Shown: positions 53,504 to 62,983, counted from the stretch's first letter. The stretch: DNA of 64,000 bases from Paenalcaligenes sp050487225 (GCF_050487225.1 NZ_JBKQGY010000001.1:310001-374000); one strand, 5' to 3'. Notes: generated from the sequence alone by a model not told the origin. Numbers and translations: made by a program.

Positions 53504-54910
53504 ATGACGACCAGCCGTTTATCGTTGCGTACTGTAAGTTCACTTGCATTGGCATCAATGACGGCTTTGGCTGCGCATTCAGCGTATGCGGTAGAGGTGG
53601 GCAGGGCCCGCCTCTTGTCGCAACCAGCGCAGCCGCTGGTGTTAAGTGTGGCATTACGAGATTGGAAGCCAGACGAAACGCTCAGCATACAGTTTCCTGA
53701 ACAGGAACAATGGCAGCAGGCGGGGTTAACCCCGCCCGTTGCGTTAGAGGGATGGCAGATTGAGCAGCAGCCTGGAAAGTCGCAAATTATTTTGCGTAGC
53801 CCCCACGCTGTAGATGCCAAAGTCATAGACGTTTTACTGGATATTCAGTCGTCATCTGGTTTGCAGCGCCACCAAGTAAGTGTGGTTAATGCGGCCAAGG
53901 TGGCTGAGTCCTTGCAGTTGCCCAGCACCGCTGCAGCATCAAGTAGTCGTAGTTACGGTACGCGTAGCGTAGCGGCTAGTGCAGACGGTGGCGATCGCTA
54001 CAAGGTACGCACAGGCGATACGTTAAGTAGCATTGCAGCCAAACGCACCCCCGAAGGGGTTAGCACCTATCAGTACATGGCAGCGCTCTTAGCGGCAAAC
54101 CCTGATGCCTTCCAGCATGGCAACATGAACTTGTTGCGAGCAGGCAGTACGCTGAATGCGCCCACAGCCGATCAACTGCAAGCTTATAGCGATGCGCAAG
54201 CACGTAAACTGTTTGGTGAACAAGCAGATTGGTATACCCAATACAAACGTCGTCTGGCTGATAATCAATCGCCCGCATTAGCGGTCGAGGAAGCCACCGC
54301 TGGTGAGGCTAGCCCTCAAGCGCCAGCCGCCCCTACAGAATTACCTTCTAAAGGCGATACCTTAACGCTTAGCACTGAATCGTGGGCTGATAGCGTTAAG
54401 CAAGATCAAAGCGTGGCTACCGCACAAGCTCTGCGTGATGCCAGCGAGAATGTAGAACAACTAGAAGAAAATGTACGCCAGCTTTCTTCAGCCTTGAGCG
54501 AACAAGAAGCGCTTGCTGCTGAACAGCAGAAAGCCGGTGTAGCCACTAGCGATGCAGAGCAGCAGGCTACGCCAAGCGTGACGGCGAGTGAGGCAGACAA
54601 AAACGAACCGGCAGCCGCCGCTGTTAGCACAGCAGAGCACGCTGCACAGAACACATCAACAACCACTGATACGGATAGTACTTTGTCTTGGATTCAAGAG
54701 CATTTGCTCATTGTGATGTCAGCGCTGCTGGCATTGATTGTCATTATTACTGTTTGGGTATTACGTCGCGCTAATAATAGCCGCGCCGAAATAGATTCTC
54801 CTGCACCGGTAACCCCAGAAATGGTGCGCGAGAAGCTAGAAAAAATTAATCTGGATTTAGATGTACCGCCGTCTGATGAGCCAACGCCTTCGGAGCGTAA
54901 GCCTTCATGA
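53504..54910 (+). CDS. fimV: FimV-like protein (LysM domain, inner-membrane anchored)
   Basis: 468 residues, shorter than Pseudomonas FimV (about 900). A signal peptide (cleavage about Ala29) leads to the FimV N-terminal domain starting VEVGRARLLSQPAQPL; a LysM-type stretch (about 164-215, YKVRTGDTLSSIAAKRTPEGVS) follows. An Ala/Gln/Glu coiled-coil-like region precedes one transmembrane helix (about 398-420) and a short cytoplasmic tail. FimV organises type IV pilus and polar proteins; the C-terminal TPR domain of larger homologs is absent here. It starts immediately after the asd stop and overlaps truA by 4 bp. Confidence 0.9.
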   Translation: MTTSRLSLRTVSSLALASMTALAAHSAYAVEVGRARLLSQPAQPLVLSVALRDWKPDETLSIQFPEQEQWQQAGLTPPVALEGWQIEQQPGKSQIILRSPHAVDAKVIDVLLDIQSSSGLQRHQVSVVNAAKVAESLQLPSTAAASSSRSYGTRSVAASADGGDRYKVRTGDTLSSIAAKRTPEGVSTYQYMAALLAANPDAFQHGNMNLLRAGSTLNAPTADQLQAYSDAQARKLFGEQADWYTQYKRRLADNQSPALAVEEATAGEASPQAPAAPTELPSKGDTLTLSTESWADSVKQDQSVATAQALRDASENVEQLEENVRQLSSALSEQEALAAEQQKAGVATSDAEQQATPSVTASEADKNEPAAAAVSTAEHAAQNTSTTTDTDSTLSWIQEHLLIVMSALLALIVIITVWVLRRANNSRAEIDSPAPVTPEMVREKLEKINLDLDVPPSDEPTPSERKPS

Positions 54911-55749
54911 ACCGTGTAGCACTGGGCATCTGCTATGACGGTAGTGCATGGTATGGATGGCAACGGCAGCCGGTGCTGCCATCGGTACAGTCGGAATTAG
55001 AAAACGCATTATTGAAGTTTGTAGGGCAGCCAGTTCCCGTTTGCTGTGCGGGCAGAACGGATAGAGGCGTGCACGCACTGAATCAAGTGGTGCATTTGGA
55101 TCCTCCTGTAAAGCGCTCTGCTCAAGCGTGGGTAAGTGGCTTAAATGCATTTTTACCCAGCTCTATTTCTGTGCAGTGGGCGCAAGAGGTGGATGAAAAC
55201 TTCCATGCTCGGTTTTCTGCCAGACAACGTACGTATTTTTATGTGTTGCGCGAAGCCAGTGTTCGCTCTCCCTTATTAGATGGGAAAGTAGGATGGGTAT
55301 TCCGTCCGCTGGATATAGAGCGTATGCGCCGTGCCGCAGAACATTTTGTGGGCACACACGATTTTAGTAGCTTTAGATCAACGGATTGCCAGGCCAAAAG
55401 CCCGGTAAGAGAAATCTACACCATAGACATACAACAGTCGGGTAGTTTCTATGTATTCCGTTTTGTGGCCAACGCGTTTCTCCATCATATGGTGCGTAAC
55501 CTGATGGGAACATTGCTCTACGCGGGCTATGGCCGCCTCGATGCTGCCGATATACCGACTCTGATCGAGCGGCGTGATCGGCAGTATGCTCCTCCTACGT
55601 TTGCACCAGACGGGCTATACCTAGCTGGCGTAAAGTACGAAGAGGCGGTACAACTGCCAATGCAAGATCCATTGACGTTGTTCCAGCAGCATTTGGGGCC
55701 ATGGATAATCCCAGCGCGACCTGAGCCTGAAGACCCAGGTGTCGCATGA
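54907..55749 (+). CDS. truA: tRNA pseudouridine(38-40) synthase TruA
   Basis: 280 residues. It makes pseudouridine at positions 38-40 of many tRNAs. The active-site Asp is in AGRTDRGVHALNQVVHL; ALGICYDGSAWYGWQRQP and FLHHMVRNLMGTLLYAG are typical. ATG 54907 overlaps the fimV stop. In related genomes trpF follows truA directly; here a TRAP gene pair lies between. Confidence 0.96.
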   Translation: MNRVALGICYDGSAWYGWQRQPVLPSVQSELENALLKFVGQPVPVCCAGRTDRGVHALNQVVHLDPPVKRSAQAWVSGLNAFLPSSISVQWAQEVDENFHARFSARQRTYFYVLREASVRSPLLDGKVGWVFRPLDIERMRRAAEHFVGTHDFSSFRSTDCQAKSPVREIYTIDIQQSGSFYVFRFVANAFLHHMVRNLMGTLLYAGYGRLDAADIPTLIERRDRQYAPPTFAPDGLYLAGVKYEEAVQLPMQDPLTLFQQHLGPWIIPARPEPEDPGVA

Positions 55750-55843
55750 TTAATCGTGGTGAATGGTAGGGAATTTCATCATCATTACGAGGTGGGTGTA
55801 GCCGCTTGAGATCCACTCTGGCTTATTCACCATCATTATTTTT

Positions 55844-56476
55844 ATGACATTGTTATTACGTCTATCGCAACTGATAGACCGCCTGAATACGGTGGTAGGG
55901 AAGTCGGTTGCTTGGCTCACACTGCTAGTCGTGCTAGTTAGTGCGGGCAACGCCATTGTGCGTAAAGTGTTTGGCGTCAGTTCCAATGCGTGGTTGGAGC
56001 TGCAATGGTATTTGTTTGGCGCTATCTTTTTGCTAGCGGCAGGCTATACCTATCTGCTAAATGAACACGTGCGTGTGGATGTGCTGGCGCAGCGCTTCTC
56101 TCGCAAAACACAAGTGTACATAGAAATATTTGGCATTCTGTTTTTCTTGCTGCCGGCTTGTATCTTGGTGTTCTGGTTAGCGATTCCTTATTTCTGGCAG
56201 TCTTACGAAACCATGGAGCTTTCCTCTAATACGGGTGGCTTAATCCGTTGGCCAGTAAAACTGTTGATTCCCATAGGCTTTGCACTATTGATTCTGTCTG
56301 GGGTGTCGCGTCTGATTCGCTTGTTCGGCTTCTTGGCTGGAAAATGTGCGGATCCTTTAGACGCACCTAAAGTGGCAGAAGCAGAGCTAGCAATTGCCGA
56401 AGACATTCGCAAAGTGGCGGAAGAAAACGATAAACGCCAACGCGAACGCCTACAACAAAAACAGAATAGGAATTGA
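55844..56476 (+). CDS. TRAP transporter small permease (DctQ family)
   Basis: 210 residues with four transmembrane helices (about 15-40, 48-70, 88-115 and 135-160) and a charged, coiled C-terminal tail. DctQ segments include FGVSSNAWLELQWYLFGAIFLLAAGYT and NEHVRVDVLAQRFS. It serves the large permease of a tripartite ATP-independent periplasmic transporter. ATG 55844 has no obvious ribosome-binding site. It overlaps or nearly touches the DctM gene. Confidence 0.88.
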   Translation: MTLLLRLSQLIDRLNTVVGKSVAWLTLLVVLVSAGNAIVRKVFGVSSNAWLELQWYLFGAIFLLAAGYTYLLNEHVRVDVLAQRFSRKTQVYIEIFGILFFLLPACILVFWLAIPYFWQSYETMELSSNTGGLIRWPVKLLIPIGFALLILSGVSRLIRLFGFLAGKCADPLDAPKVAEAELAIAEDIRKVAEENDKRQRERLQQKQNRN

Positions 56477-56478
56477 TC

Positions 56479-58158
56479 ATGATGGAATTTGTCGTGGCAA
56501 ACATTGCACCCATCATGTTTGTCAATTTGATTATCTTTTTGCTGCTGGGTTTCCCCGTAGCGTTTACGCTGGCAGCTACAGGTGTGCTGTATGGCTTATT
56601 CGCGATTGAACTGAATTTGATGCAGCCTGCGCTGTTTCAAGCGCTACCGCAACGTATTTTCGGTATTGTGGCCAATGACACGCTCTTGGCGGTACCGTTC
56701 TTTACGTTAATGGGGCTAATACTTGAACGTTCAGGCATGGCGGAAGACTTGCTAGACACTATTGGCCAATTATTTGGTCCGTTGCGTGGTGGTCTGGCTA
56801 TTGCTGTGGTATTGGTGGGCGCTATGTTGGCCGCTACTACCGGGGTGATTTCTGCATCTGTGATTTCCATGGGCTTGATCTCGCTGCCTATCATGTTGCG
56901 CTACGGCTATGACCGCCGATTAGCAACGGGTGTGATTGCGGCGTCTGGTACGTTGTCGCAGATTATTCCGCCTTCTATCGTACTGATTATTTTGGCTGAC
57001 CAGTTGGGCCGCTCTATCGGTGACATGTATCGTGGTGCGATGCTGCCCGGTTTGCTCTTGGCGCTGTCCTACATTTTGTATGTAGTCATTGTTGCCATTG
57101 TGCGCCCAAACAAAGTGCCTGCATTGCCAGAAGAAGCGCGTGTGTATGTAGAGCCTGATGGTTCGCGTGGTTTGAAGTCGTTGTTGGTATTGACCGTTGT
57201 GGCGGCCTTGGCTGCTCACTTTGGTTCTATGCACTATTTCAGCACGCACCCAAGCATTCCTATTGATGAGCATGTAGTCATCATCATGATGTTGTGGGGT
57301 GCTACGGCGTGGATCATCGCGATTTTGAATCGTGTGTTGAAGCTAAACATGCTGTCGCAAATTGCCGAACGCGTCACTTTTGTGATGATTCCGCCGCTGT
57401 TCCTGATCTTCTTGGTATTAGGAACCATCTTTATCGGTGTGGCTACACCAACCGAGGGTGGGGCGATGGGTGCTGTAGGTGCGATCTTAATGGCCGTTTC
57501 TCGCAGACGTTTGTCGTGGACACAACTGAAGCAAGCCATGACAGCCACTACACAGCTATCGTGCTTTGTGGTGTTTATCTTGGTGGGTTCTACCATCTTT
57601 ACACTGAGTTTCCGTGGTATTAACGGCGACTTGTGGGTAGAAAGCTTGCTGATAGATTTGCCTGGTGGTGAGTGGGGCTTCCTGATCTTCGTTAGTGTGT
57701 TCACCTTCTTGCTGGCGTTCTTCCTAGACTTCTTTGAGTTGGCTTTTATTATTGTGCCGCTCTTAGGGCCTGTAGCCGATAAGATGGGCATAGACCTGAT
57801 TTGGTTCGGTGTGTTGCTGGCCGTGAATATGCAAACGTCCTTCATGCATCCACCCTTTGGTTTTGCGTTGTTCTTCTTGCGTTCGGTTGCCCCCAAAGAG
57901 GATTACACCGACACGGTAACGGGTAAACGTATTGCTAAAGTAACGACAGGCGATATTTACTGGGGCTCTGTGCCATTCATCATGATTCAAGTCACGATGA
58001 TCGTGGTGGTGTTGGTGTTCCCAGGGATTGTCACGCACTACAAAGGCAACGAAATTAAGATCGATGAGTCTACGATCCAGTTTGGTGTAGATGATGTCTA
58101 TGGTTCAGATTCTTACGGTGACCCGTTTGGTTCTGATGCCGCTAATGCATTTCAGTAA
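56479..58158 (+). CDS. TRAP transporter large permease (DctM family)
   Basis: 559 residues from ATG 56479 (AGGA 7 bp before). Twelve-plus transmembrane helices with DctM patterns: LLGFPVAFTLAATGVLYG, MGLILERSGMAEDLL, ATTGVISASVISMGLI and SGTLSQIIPPSIVLIILAD. It is longer than the standard 430-residue DctM, with extra loops in the middle. No periplasmic solute-binding protein (DctP) gene lies beside it, so its substrate is unknown; TRAP permeases usually take dicarboxylates or other organic acids. It sits between truA and trpF, a position usually without these genes. Confidence 0.9.
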   Translation: MMEFVVANIAPIMFVNLIIFLLLGFPVAFTLAATGVLYGLFAIELNLMQPALFQALPQRIFGIVANDTLLAVPFFTLMGLILERSGMAEDLLDTIGQLFGPLRGGLAIAVVLVGAMLAATTGVISASVISMGLISLPIMLRYGYDRRLATGVIAASGTLSQIIPPSIVLIILADQLGRSIGDMYRGAMLPGLLLALSYILYVVIVAIVRPNKVPALPEEARVYVEPDGSRGLKSLLVLTVVAALAAHFGSMHYFSTHPSIPIDEHVVIIMMLWGATAWIIAILNRVLKLNMLSQIAERVTFVMIPPLFLIFLVLGTIFIGVATPTEGGAMGAVGAILMAVSRRRLSWTQLKQAMTATTQLSCFVVFILVGSTIFTLSFRGINGDLWVESLLIDLPGGEWGFLIFVSVFTFLLAFFLDFFELAFIIVPLLGPVADKMGIDLIWFGVLLAVNMQTSFMHPPFGFALFFLRSVAPKEDYTDTVTGKRIAKVTTGDIYWGSVPFIMIQVTMIVVVLVFPGIVTHYKGNEIKIDESTIQFGVDDVYGSDSYGDPFGSDAANAFQ

Positions 58159-58173
58159 ATAGTGGTTTAACAA

Positions 58174-58827
58174 ATGAGTATGGGCAAAATACGGGTGAAA
58201 ATGTGTGGTTTCACCCGTGCTGAAGATATCACCGCAGCGGTAGAGCACGGGGCTGATGCCTTGGGTTTAGTGTTTTATCCGCCAAGTAAGCGTTTTGTGA
58301 GCCTAGAGCAGGCGGCGGCATTGCGCCGTCATGTGCCGGCTTTTGTTTCGCTAGTCGCATTATTTGTGAATCCAGAACCTCGCTACGTTAAGGATGTTCT
58401 AAAAGTGGTGCGCCCAAACTTAATACAGTTCCACGGTGATGAAAGCGTTGCCTTTTGCGAGTCTTTTGACCACCCCTACCTGAAAGCATTCAGAGTAGGG
58501 GGGCCGCATAGCGACAGTGCACGTGCGGTGTGGGAGCAATGCAAAGACTACCAAAGTGCCAGTGGTTGGTTGTTTGATAGCTTTAGCCCAGCTTATGGCG
58601 GTACAGGCGTACGCTTTGATACCGCCTTGCTGGATGAGGTGCGTCAACAACCTACGGCACGTCCAGTGATCTTGGCAGGCGGCTTAGATGCATTGAATGT
58701 GGGCGCTGCTATTCAACAAGTACGTCCTTTTGCTGTAGATGTCAGCTCGGGCGTAGAGCAGGCTCCGGGTGAAAAATCCAGCCTGCGCATGCAAGCCTTT
58801 ATGCAGCAATGCAACCTTTACTGTTAA
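58174..58827 (+). CDS. trpF: Phosphoribosylanthranilate isomerase
   Basis: 217 residues, normal length. It performs the Amadori rearrangement of phosphoribosyl anthranilate in tryptophan synthesis. The active-site Cys in VKMCGFTRAEDITAAV, PNLIQFHGDES, LFDSFSPAYGGTGVRFD and VILAGGLDALNVGAAI and the final AVDVSSGVEQAPGEKS are diagnostic. ATG 58174 or 58180. trpB and trpA are not adjacent, unlike in many relatives. Confidence 0.97.
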   Translation: MSMGKIRVKMCGFTRAEDITAAVEHGADALGLVFYPPSKRFVSLEQAAALRRHVPAFVSLVALFVNPEPRYVKDVLKVVRPNLIQFHGDESVAFCESFDHPYLKAFRVGGPHSDSARAVWEQCKDYQSASGWLFDSFSPAYGGTGVRFDTALLDEVRQQPTARPVILAGGLDALNVGAAIQQVRPFAVDVSSGVEQAPGEKSSLRMQAFMQQCNLYC

Positions 58828-58871
58828 TAGGGGTCTGATCCTGTTGCGCTAAAGGTTTACGTGAGCAGGAA

Positions 58872-59696
58872 ATGAACTCTATAACAATTGGTCCCTTTGC
58901 ATTAAGCACTCCTCTTTTCATTGTCATGTTGACGCTGCTCTGTGCAGTGGCGTTGGCATGGCTGCTTGAAAAAAAATACACCATCAAAATCGAATCGCGC
59001 CTATGGCTAACCGCCATAGCGGGGCTATTCGTTGCACGTGTGGTATTCGTGGCTCAATACTGGGAACAATATCAAACGAATCTGTTAGGCACGTTGGACA
59101 TACGGGATGGGGGCTTTTCGGTTGCAGCGGGACTGATCGCTGCGGCTGCAATGGCCTTATACCTAGGCTATAAAAGCGTAGGGTTGCAGCGCACAGCGTT
59201 CGTATTAAGTGTGATGACGGCTGTAGTGGTTGGGGGTAGCACCTTTTTGTGGTTAGGAGTCTATAAAAAAGACGCTCAACCGCTGCCTTTACAAACCCAA
59301 CTGCAAAACCCGTGGGCAGACTCTGCGGCGGAACAAACCGTGACTCTGGAGAATTTTAGTGGTCAGCCCATGGTGATCAATCTATGGGCATCATGGTGCC
59401 CGCCGTGTAGGCGTGAGATGCCTGTCTTTGAGGCCGCACAGCGTGAATTCCCTCAGCTCACCTTTATCTATGCTAACCAACAAGAGCGAGCAGAAACGGT
59501 AGAGGGATTTTTATCGGGGCAGCAACTGAATTTACAGCATGTGCTGTTGGATCAAGAAGGAGACTTGGCGCGTTTTGCTCGTAGCCGAGGACTCCCCACC
59601 ACGTTGTTCGTGAACAGTGATGGCAGTGTACAAGCCATCCGTATGGGGGAAGTCTCCCGTGCGACGTTAGCGCAATATATAGAGCAACTGCGTTAA
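58872..59696 (+). CDS. TlpA-type membrane thioredoxin with LGT-like N-terminal region
   Basis: 274 residues. The first 130 residues hold four or so transmembrane helices (ITIGPFALSTPLFIVMLTLL onward) and ARVVFVAQYWEQY, then LDIRDGGFSVAAGLIAAAAM, which recalls the prolipoprotein diacylglyceryl transferase fold. A periplasmic thioredoxin domain follows, with the redox pair in NLWASWCPPCRREMPVF (about residues 176-179) and the cis-Pro in RGLPTTLFV. It would reduce periplasmic disulfides, perhaps for cytochrome c maturation. Stop codon shared with the convergent transporter gene. LGT-like activity is doubtful, because the full Lgt signature is missing. Confidence 0.85.
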   Translation: MNSITIGPFALSTPLFIVMLTLLCAVALAWLLEKKYTIKIESRLWLTAIAGLFVARVVFVAQYWEQYQTNLLGTLDIRDGGFSVAAGLIAAAAMALYLGYKSVGLQRTAFVLSVMTAVVVGGSTFLWLGVYKKDAQPLPLQTQLQNPWADSAAEQTVTLENFSGQPMVINLWASWCPPCRREMPVFEAAQREFPQLTFIYANQQERAETVEGFLSGQQLNLQHVLLDQEGDLARFARSRGLPTTLFVNSDGSVQAIRMGEVSRATLAQYIEQLR

Positions 59697-60679
59697 GCGG
59701 TTGCTGCTGTTTGCTGTTGGTGTTTAAGCGCGTATTGATTGGCCATCACGGCACACGCCATTAACTGTACCTGATGGAAAATCAATAGTGGTAATAGCAT
59801 GGGGCCAATGATGCTACCAGCGAAGAGCACTTGTGCCATGGGTACACCGGTAGCCAGACTTTTCTTGGATGCACAAAATACGATGGTGATTTCATCCGGC
59901 AAGTCAAAGTGCAAACGTTTGGCAATCCAGCGTGTGGCATACAAAATCACAAACAACAGCAGTAAGCACACAAAGGTGAGCGCCAAGAGTGACAGTGGGT
60001 GAATCTCGGCCCACAAGCCACCTACTACCGAGGCACTAAACGCAGTGTATACCACCAACAAAATAGAGCCTTGATCAATGTTTTTTAACCAACGTTGGTT
60101 GCGTGTGACCCAGTGCCCAATCAAGGGGCGCATTAAGTGACCCACCACAAAAGGCAACAGAATTTGCAGGCTGATTTTGACCACGGTGTCGGTCATGTCA
60201 ATTTCCACATCTGTTTCCAGCAGCAGCTTTAACAGCAGTGGCGTCAGCACAATCGCAATAATACTAGAGGCTGATGAACTGCAAATGGCGGCAGGAACGT
60301 TACCTTTAGCGATAGAGGTAAAGGCAATAGCGGATTGTACGGTGCCTGGCAATACACACAGATAGAGGATACCGGCAGCCAGTTGTAAGCCTAGAAAAGG
60401 CACCAATACAGGTTGTGCTGCCCAGCCTATCAGTGGGAAAAGCACAAAGGTGCAGCTAAATACCACCAGATGCAGACGCCAGTGTGTGGCACCCGCAATA
60501 ATGGCTTCGCGAGAAAGCTTAGCCCCGTGCATGAAAAACAGCAGGGCAATCGCTGCATTGGTGAGCCAGTCAAAAAACACTGCGCCTTGCCCGTGAGCGG
60601 GAAGGAAAGTGGCGAGTGCTACGACGGCAATTAGGATGAGGGTGAAGTTGTCAAATAGAAGGCGTAGTCTAGCGAGCAT
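59693..60679 (-). CDS. SBF-like (bile acid:sodium symporter family) transporter
   Basis: 328 residues with about ten transmembrane helices. It belongs to the SBF-like group rather than classical ASBT: LTNAAIALLFFMHGAKLSREA, AGILYLCVLPGTVQSAIAFTSIAKGNVPAAICSSSASS and IVFCASKKSLATGVPMAQVLF are typical. Transport of organic anions with sodium is the family role; no substrate can be named. Convergent with the TlpA gene, with a stop overlap in TTAA. Confidence 0.88.
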   Translation of the reverse strand: MLARLRLLFDNFTLILIAVVALATFLPAHGQGAVFFDWLTNAAIALLFFMHGAKLSREAIIAGATHWRLHLVVFSCTFVLFPLIGWAAQPVLVPFLGLQLAAGILYLCVLPGTVQSAIAFTSIAKGNVPAAICSSSASSIIAIVLTPLLLKLLLETDVEIDMTDTVVKISLQILLPFVVGHLMRPLIGHWVTRNQRWLKNIDQGSILLVVYTAFSASVVGGLWAEIHPLSLLALTFVCLLLLFVILYATRWIAKRLHFDLPDEITIVFCASKKSLATGVPMAQVLFAGSIIGPMLLPLLIFHQVQLMACAVMANQYALKHQQQTAATA

Positions 60680-60727
60680 GAGAAGCTTCGTGTTTTTTAT
60701 TCATGGTACGTAACACTGTAGCATCAT

Positions 60728-60754
60728 TTGACAAAGCTGCTAATGCGTTACACT
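60728..60754 (+). promoter_or_regulatory. Candidate yajQ promoter
   Basis: Perfect TTGACA (60728-60733) with TACACT (60749-60754) at 15-bp spacing, 37 bp before the yajQ start. Confidence 0.4.
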
Positions 60755-60790
60755 TAAGGATGATAAATACTTCTTCTATTGGATTGCACT

Positions 60791-61273
60791 ATGCCTTCTT
60801 TTGACGTTGTCTCTGAGGTAGACAAACAAGAGCTGAAAAACGCCGTGGATCAGGCTAACCGCGAGTTGGTAAACCGCTTTGATTTCAAAGGCACAAATGC
60901 TCGATTTGAACTGGACGAATACGTGGTGACACAATACGCGCCCAGTACCTTCCAGTTAACACAAATGATGCCTATATTGCGTGCACGTATTGCGGCGCGA
61001 AATATTGATGTGCGTTGTTTGGAAACGGCTGATCCGCTGGAAAACGTGGCTGAAGCACGCCAAGCAATTACGGTTAAGCAAGGTATTGACCAACCCACGT
61101 CCAAGAAATTGATTGCAGCTATTAAAGCCGCCAAAATCAAAGTGGAAGCCCAAATCCAAGGCGAGAAACTGCGTGTGACTGGCAAAAAGCGAGATGACCT
61201 GCAACAGGCCATCGCTTTGCTAAAACAAAGCGATGTAGAGCTGCCGTTGCAGTTTGAAAACTTCCGCGATTAA
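60791..61273 (+). CDS. yajQ: YajQ-family nucleotide-binding protein
   Basis: 160 residues from ATG 60791; an upstream in-frame TTG four codons earlier is unlikely. The two RRM-like ferredoxin folds are recognisable: PSFDVVSEVDKQELKNAVDQ, NRFDFKGTNARFELDE, and QGEKLRVTGKKRDDLQQAI. Some members bind cyclic di-GMP and control transcription; others bind RNA. The role here is not determined. A 10-bp hairpin follows, in the end of the convergent permease gene. Confidence 0.93.
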   Translation: MPSFDVVSEVDKQELKNAVDQANRELVNRFDFKGTNARFELDEYVVTQYAPSTFQLTQMMPILRARIAARNIDVRCLETADPLENVAEARQAITVKQGIDQPTSKKLIAAIKAAKIKVEAQIQGEKLRVTGKKRDDLQQAIALLKQSDVELPLQFENFRD

Positions 61274-61275
61274 GT

Positions 61276-61301
61276 CGTTTACGCCTTTAGGGGCGTAAAC
61301 G
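61276..61301. terminator. Hairpin between yajQ and the ABC permease gene
   Basis: CGTTTACGCC (61276-61285) and GGCGTAAACG (61292-61301) with a 6-nt loop. It partly overlaps the permease codons and lacks a T-tract, so any terminator activity would be for both converging genes. Confidence 0.45.
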
Positions 61302-62048
61302 ATAGCCAGTACGGAAAATCTGGGCAATGACGGCGACACACAACAACATGAATAAGCAGGTCATGCCCAGGCTTAATGCCACATTCACATCTGCCACACC
61401 ATAAAAGCTCCATCTGAACCCGCTTACTAAATACAGCACAGGGTTCAGTAGGCTGACGTTTTGCCAGAAACTAGGCAGCATATCTACGGTATAGAAACTA
61501 CCCCCTAGGAAAGTCAGCGGGGTAATAATCAGCATGGGTACCAGTTGTAGTTTTTCAAAGTTGTCTGCCCATAAGCCCACGATAAAGCCCAATAGGCTAA
61601 ATGTCATGGCAGTGAGCAATAAAAAGGCCACCATCCAAAACGGATGCTCTACGTGAAAAGGTACAAATATCTTGGCGGTAATCAAAATGATAGTGGCCAA
61701 GATAATAGATTTGGTCGCCGCAGCCCCCACAAAGCCTAATGTGATCTCTGTGTAAGAGACTGGAGCCGATAAGATTTCGTAAATGGTGCGCGAAAATCGG
61801 GGGAAATAGATCCCAAATGAAGCATTAGATACACTGTGCGTCAGCACCGATAACATCACCAAACCCGGCACAATAAACGAGCCGTAACTGACGCCTTGTA
61901 CTTCGTGTATACGTGGGCCAATAGCGGCACCAAACACGACAAAATACAGGGCTGTAGAAATGACAGGGGCAATAATACTTTGCAGCAATGTGCGTCGTGT
62001 ACGTGCCATTTCAAACTTATAAATAGCGAATAAAGCACGCAGGTTCAT
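61287..62048 (-). CDS. ABC-2 type permease (YadH-like)
   Basis: 253 residues with six transmembrane helices. The N-terminus MNLRALFAIYKFEMARTRRTLLQSIIAP and later SGFRWSFYGVADVNVALS match YadH/NodJ-type ABC-2 permeases. It is the membrane partner of the ATPase gene 4 bp upstream on the same strand (overlap). Exported substrate unknown; the family has been tied to lipid or polysaccharide efflux. Confidence 0.88.
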   Translation of the reverse strand: MNLRALFAIYKFEMARTRRTLLQSIIAPVISTALYFVVFGAAIGPRIHEVQGVSYGSFIVPGLVMLSVLTHSVSNASFGIYFPRFSRTIYEILSAPVSYTEITLGFVGAAATKSIILATIILITAKIFVPFHVEHPFWMVAFLLLTAMTFSLLGFIVGLWADNFEKLQLVPMLIITPLTFLGGSFYTVDMLPSFWQNVSLLNPVLYLVSGFRWSFYGVADVNVALSLGMTCLFMLLCVAVIAQIFRTGYRLRP

Positions 62049-62983
62049 GCGGGTTTCTCCATGAGGCTGACAAAGATTTCTTCTAATGAGCTGCGGTGTG
62101 TGTCTATATCTTGAACAGAAATATGGTGCAGTTCTATGGCCTTGAGAATATTGGCGATACTCAGATCGGCATCATCAGTTTTATAGTGATACAACAAAGC
62201 CATGCCGTCTTCGGCTAGCACCAAACCTAAATCGGCGAGGTCGTCGGGCAGGGCCGTAATAGGGCTTTGTAATTGCAAACGCATGGTTTTTTCACCAAAC
62301 TTTTGCATTAATTGCTGCTTGTCCTCGACGAGTAGCAGTTTGCCACCTTGAATAATCCCCACACGGTCAGCCAAGTCTTCAGCTTCTTCGATGTAGTGGG
62401 TGGTAAGAATAATGGTGACACCCTGATCACGCAGTTGGCGCACCAATGCCCACATATCTTGGCGTAGGCTGACATCCACACCGGCGGTAGGCTCGTCTAA
62501 AAACAAAATAGCGGGTTCATGCGATAAGGCTTTAGCGATGAGCACACGGCGCTTCATGCCGCCTGATAGCGCAATTTGTGGGTTAAGACGCTTGTCCCAG
62601 AGGCTTAGGCTTTTGAGAATTTTTTCTATCAGTCCTGGGTTAGGGGCTTTACCAAATAAGCCGCGGCTAAAGCTGACGCTGTTCAGGACATTTTCAAAGC
62701 TTTCGGCCCCAATTTCTTGCGGAACTAAGCCTATGCGTGAGCGTGCTTGTCGGTATTGTCGTTTGTAGTCAAAACCATCAATAGTCACAGAACCGTGACT
62801 GGCGTTTACCAGTCCGCATATAATGCTGATCAAGGTGGTTTTGCCGGCACCATTTGGGCCTAACAAGGCAAAAATCTCGCCTCGTTGAATATTTAGGCTG
62901 ACATTATCCAGCGCTTGAAAGCCATTGGTATAGCGCTTAGATAGGCCCTCAATCTGTATGACGGTTGAATCAGATGTGTTCAT
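62045..62983 (-). CDS. ABC transporter ATPase (YadG-like)
   Basis: 312 residues from ATG 62983 (MNTSDSTVIQIEGLSKRY); ATG 62995 or TTG 63010 are alternatives with no better ribosome-binding site. Walker A GPNGAGKTT, signature LSGGMKRRV, Walker B LFLDEPTAGVD and switch TTHYIEEAEDLAD are all intact. The C-terminal part (about 220-312) is the accessory domain seen in YadG/NodI-type ATPases. It overlaps the permease by 4 bp. Confidence 0.93.
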   Translation of the reverse strand: MNTSDSTVIQIEGLSKRYTNGFQALDNVSLNIQRGEIFALLGPNGAGKTTLISIICGLVNASHGSVTIDGFDYKRQYRQARSRIGLVPQEIGAESFENVLNSVSFSRGLFGKAPNPGLIEKILKSLSLWDKRLNPQIALSGGMKRRVLIAKALSHEPAILFLDEPTAGVDVSLRQDMWALVRQLRDQGVTIILTTHYIEEAEDLADRVGIIQGGKLLLVEDKQQLMQKFGEKTMRLQLQSPITALPDDLADLGLVLAEDGMALLYHYKTDDADLSIANILKAIELHHISVQDIDTHRSSLEEIFVSLMEKPA

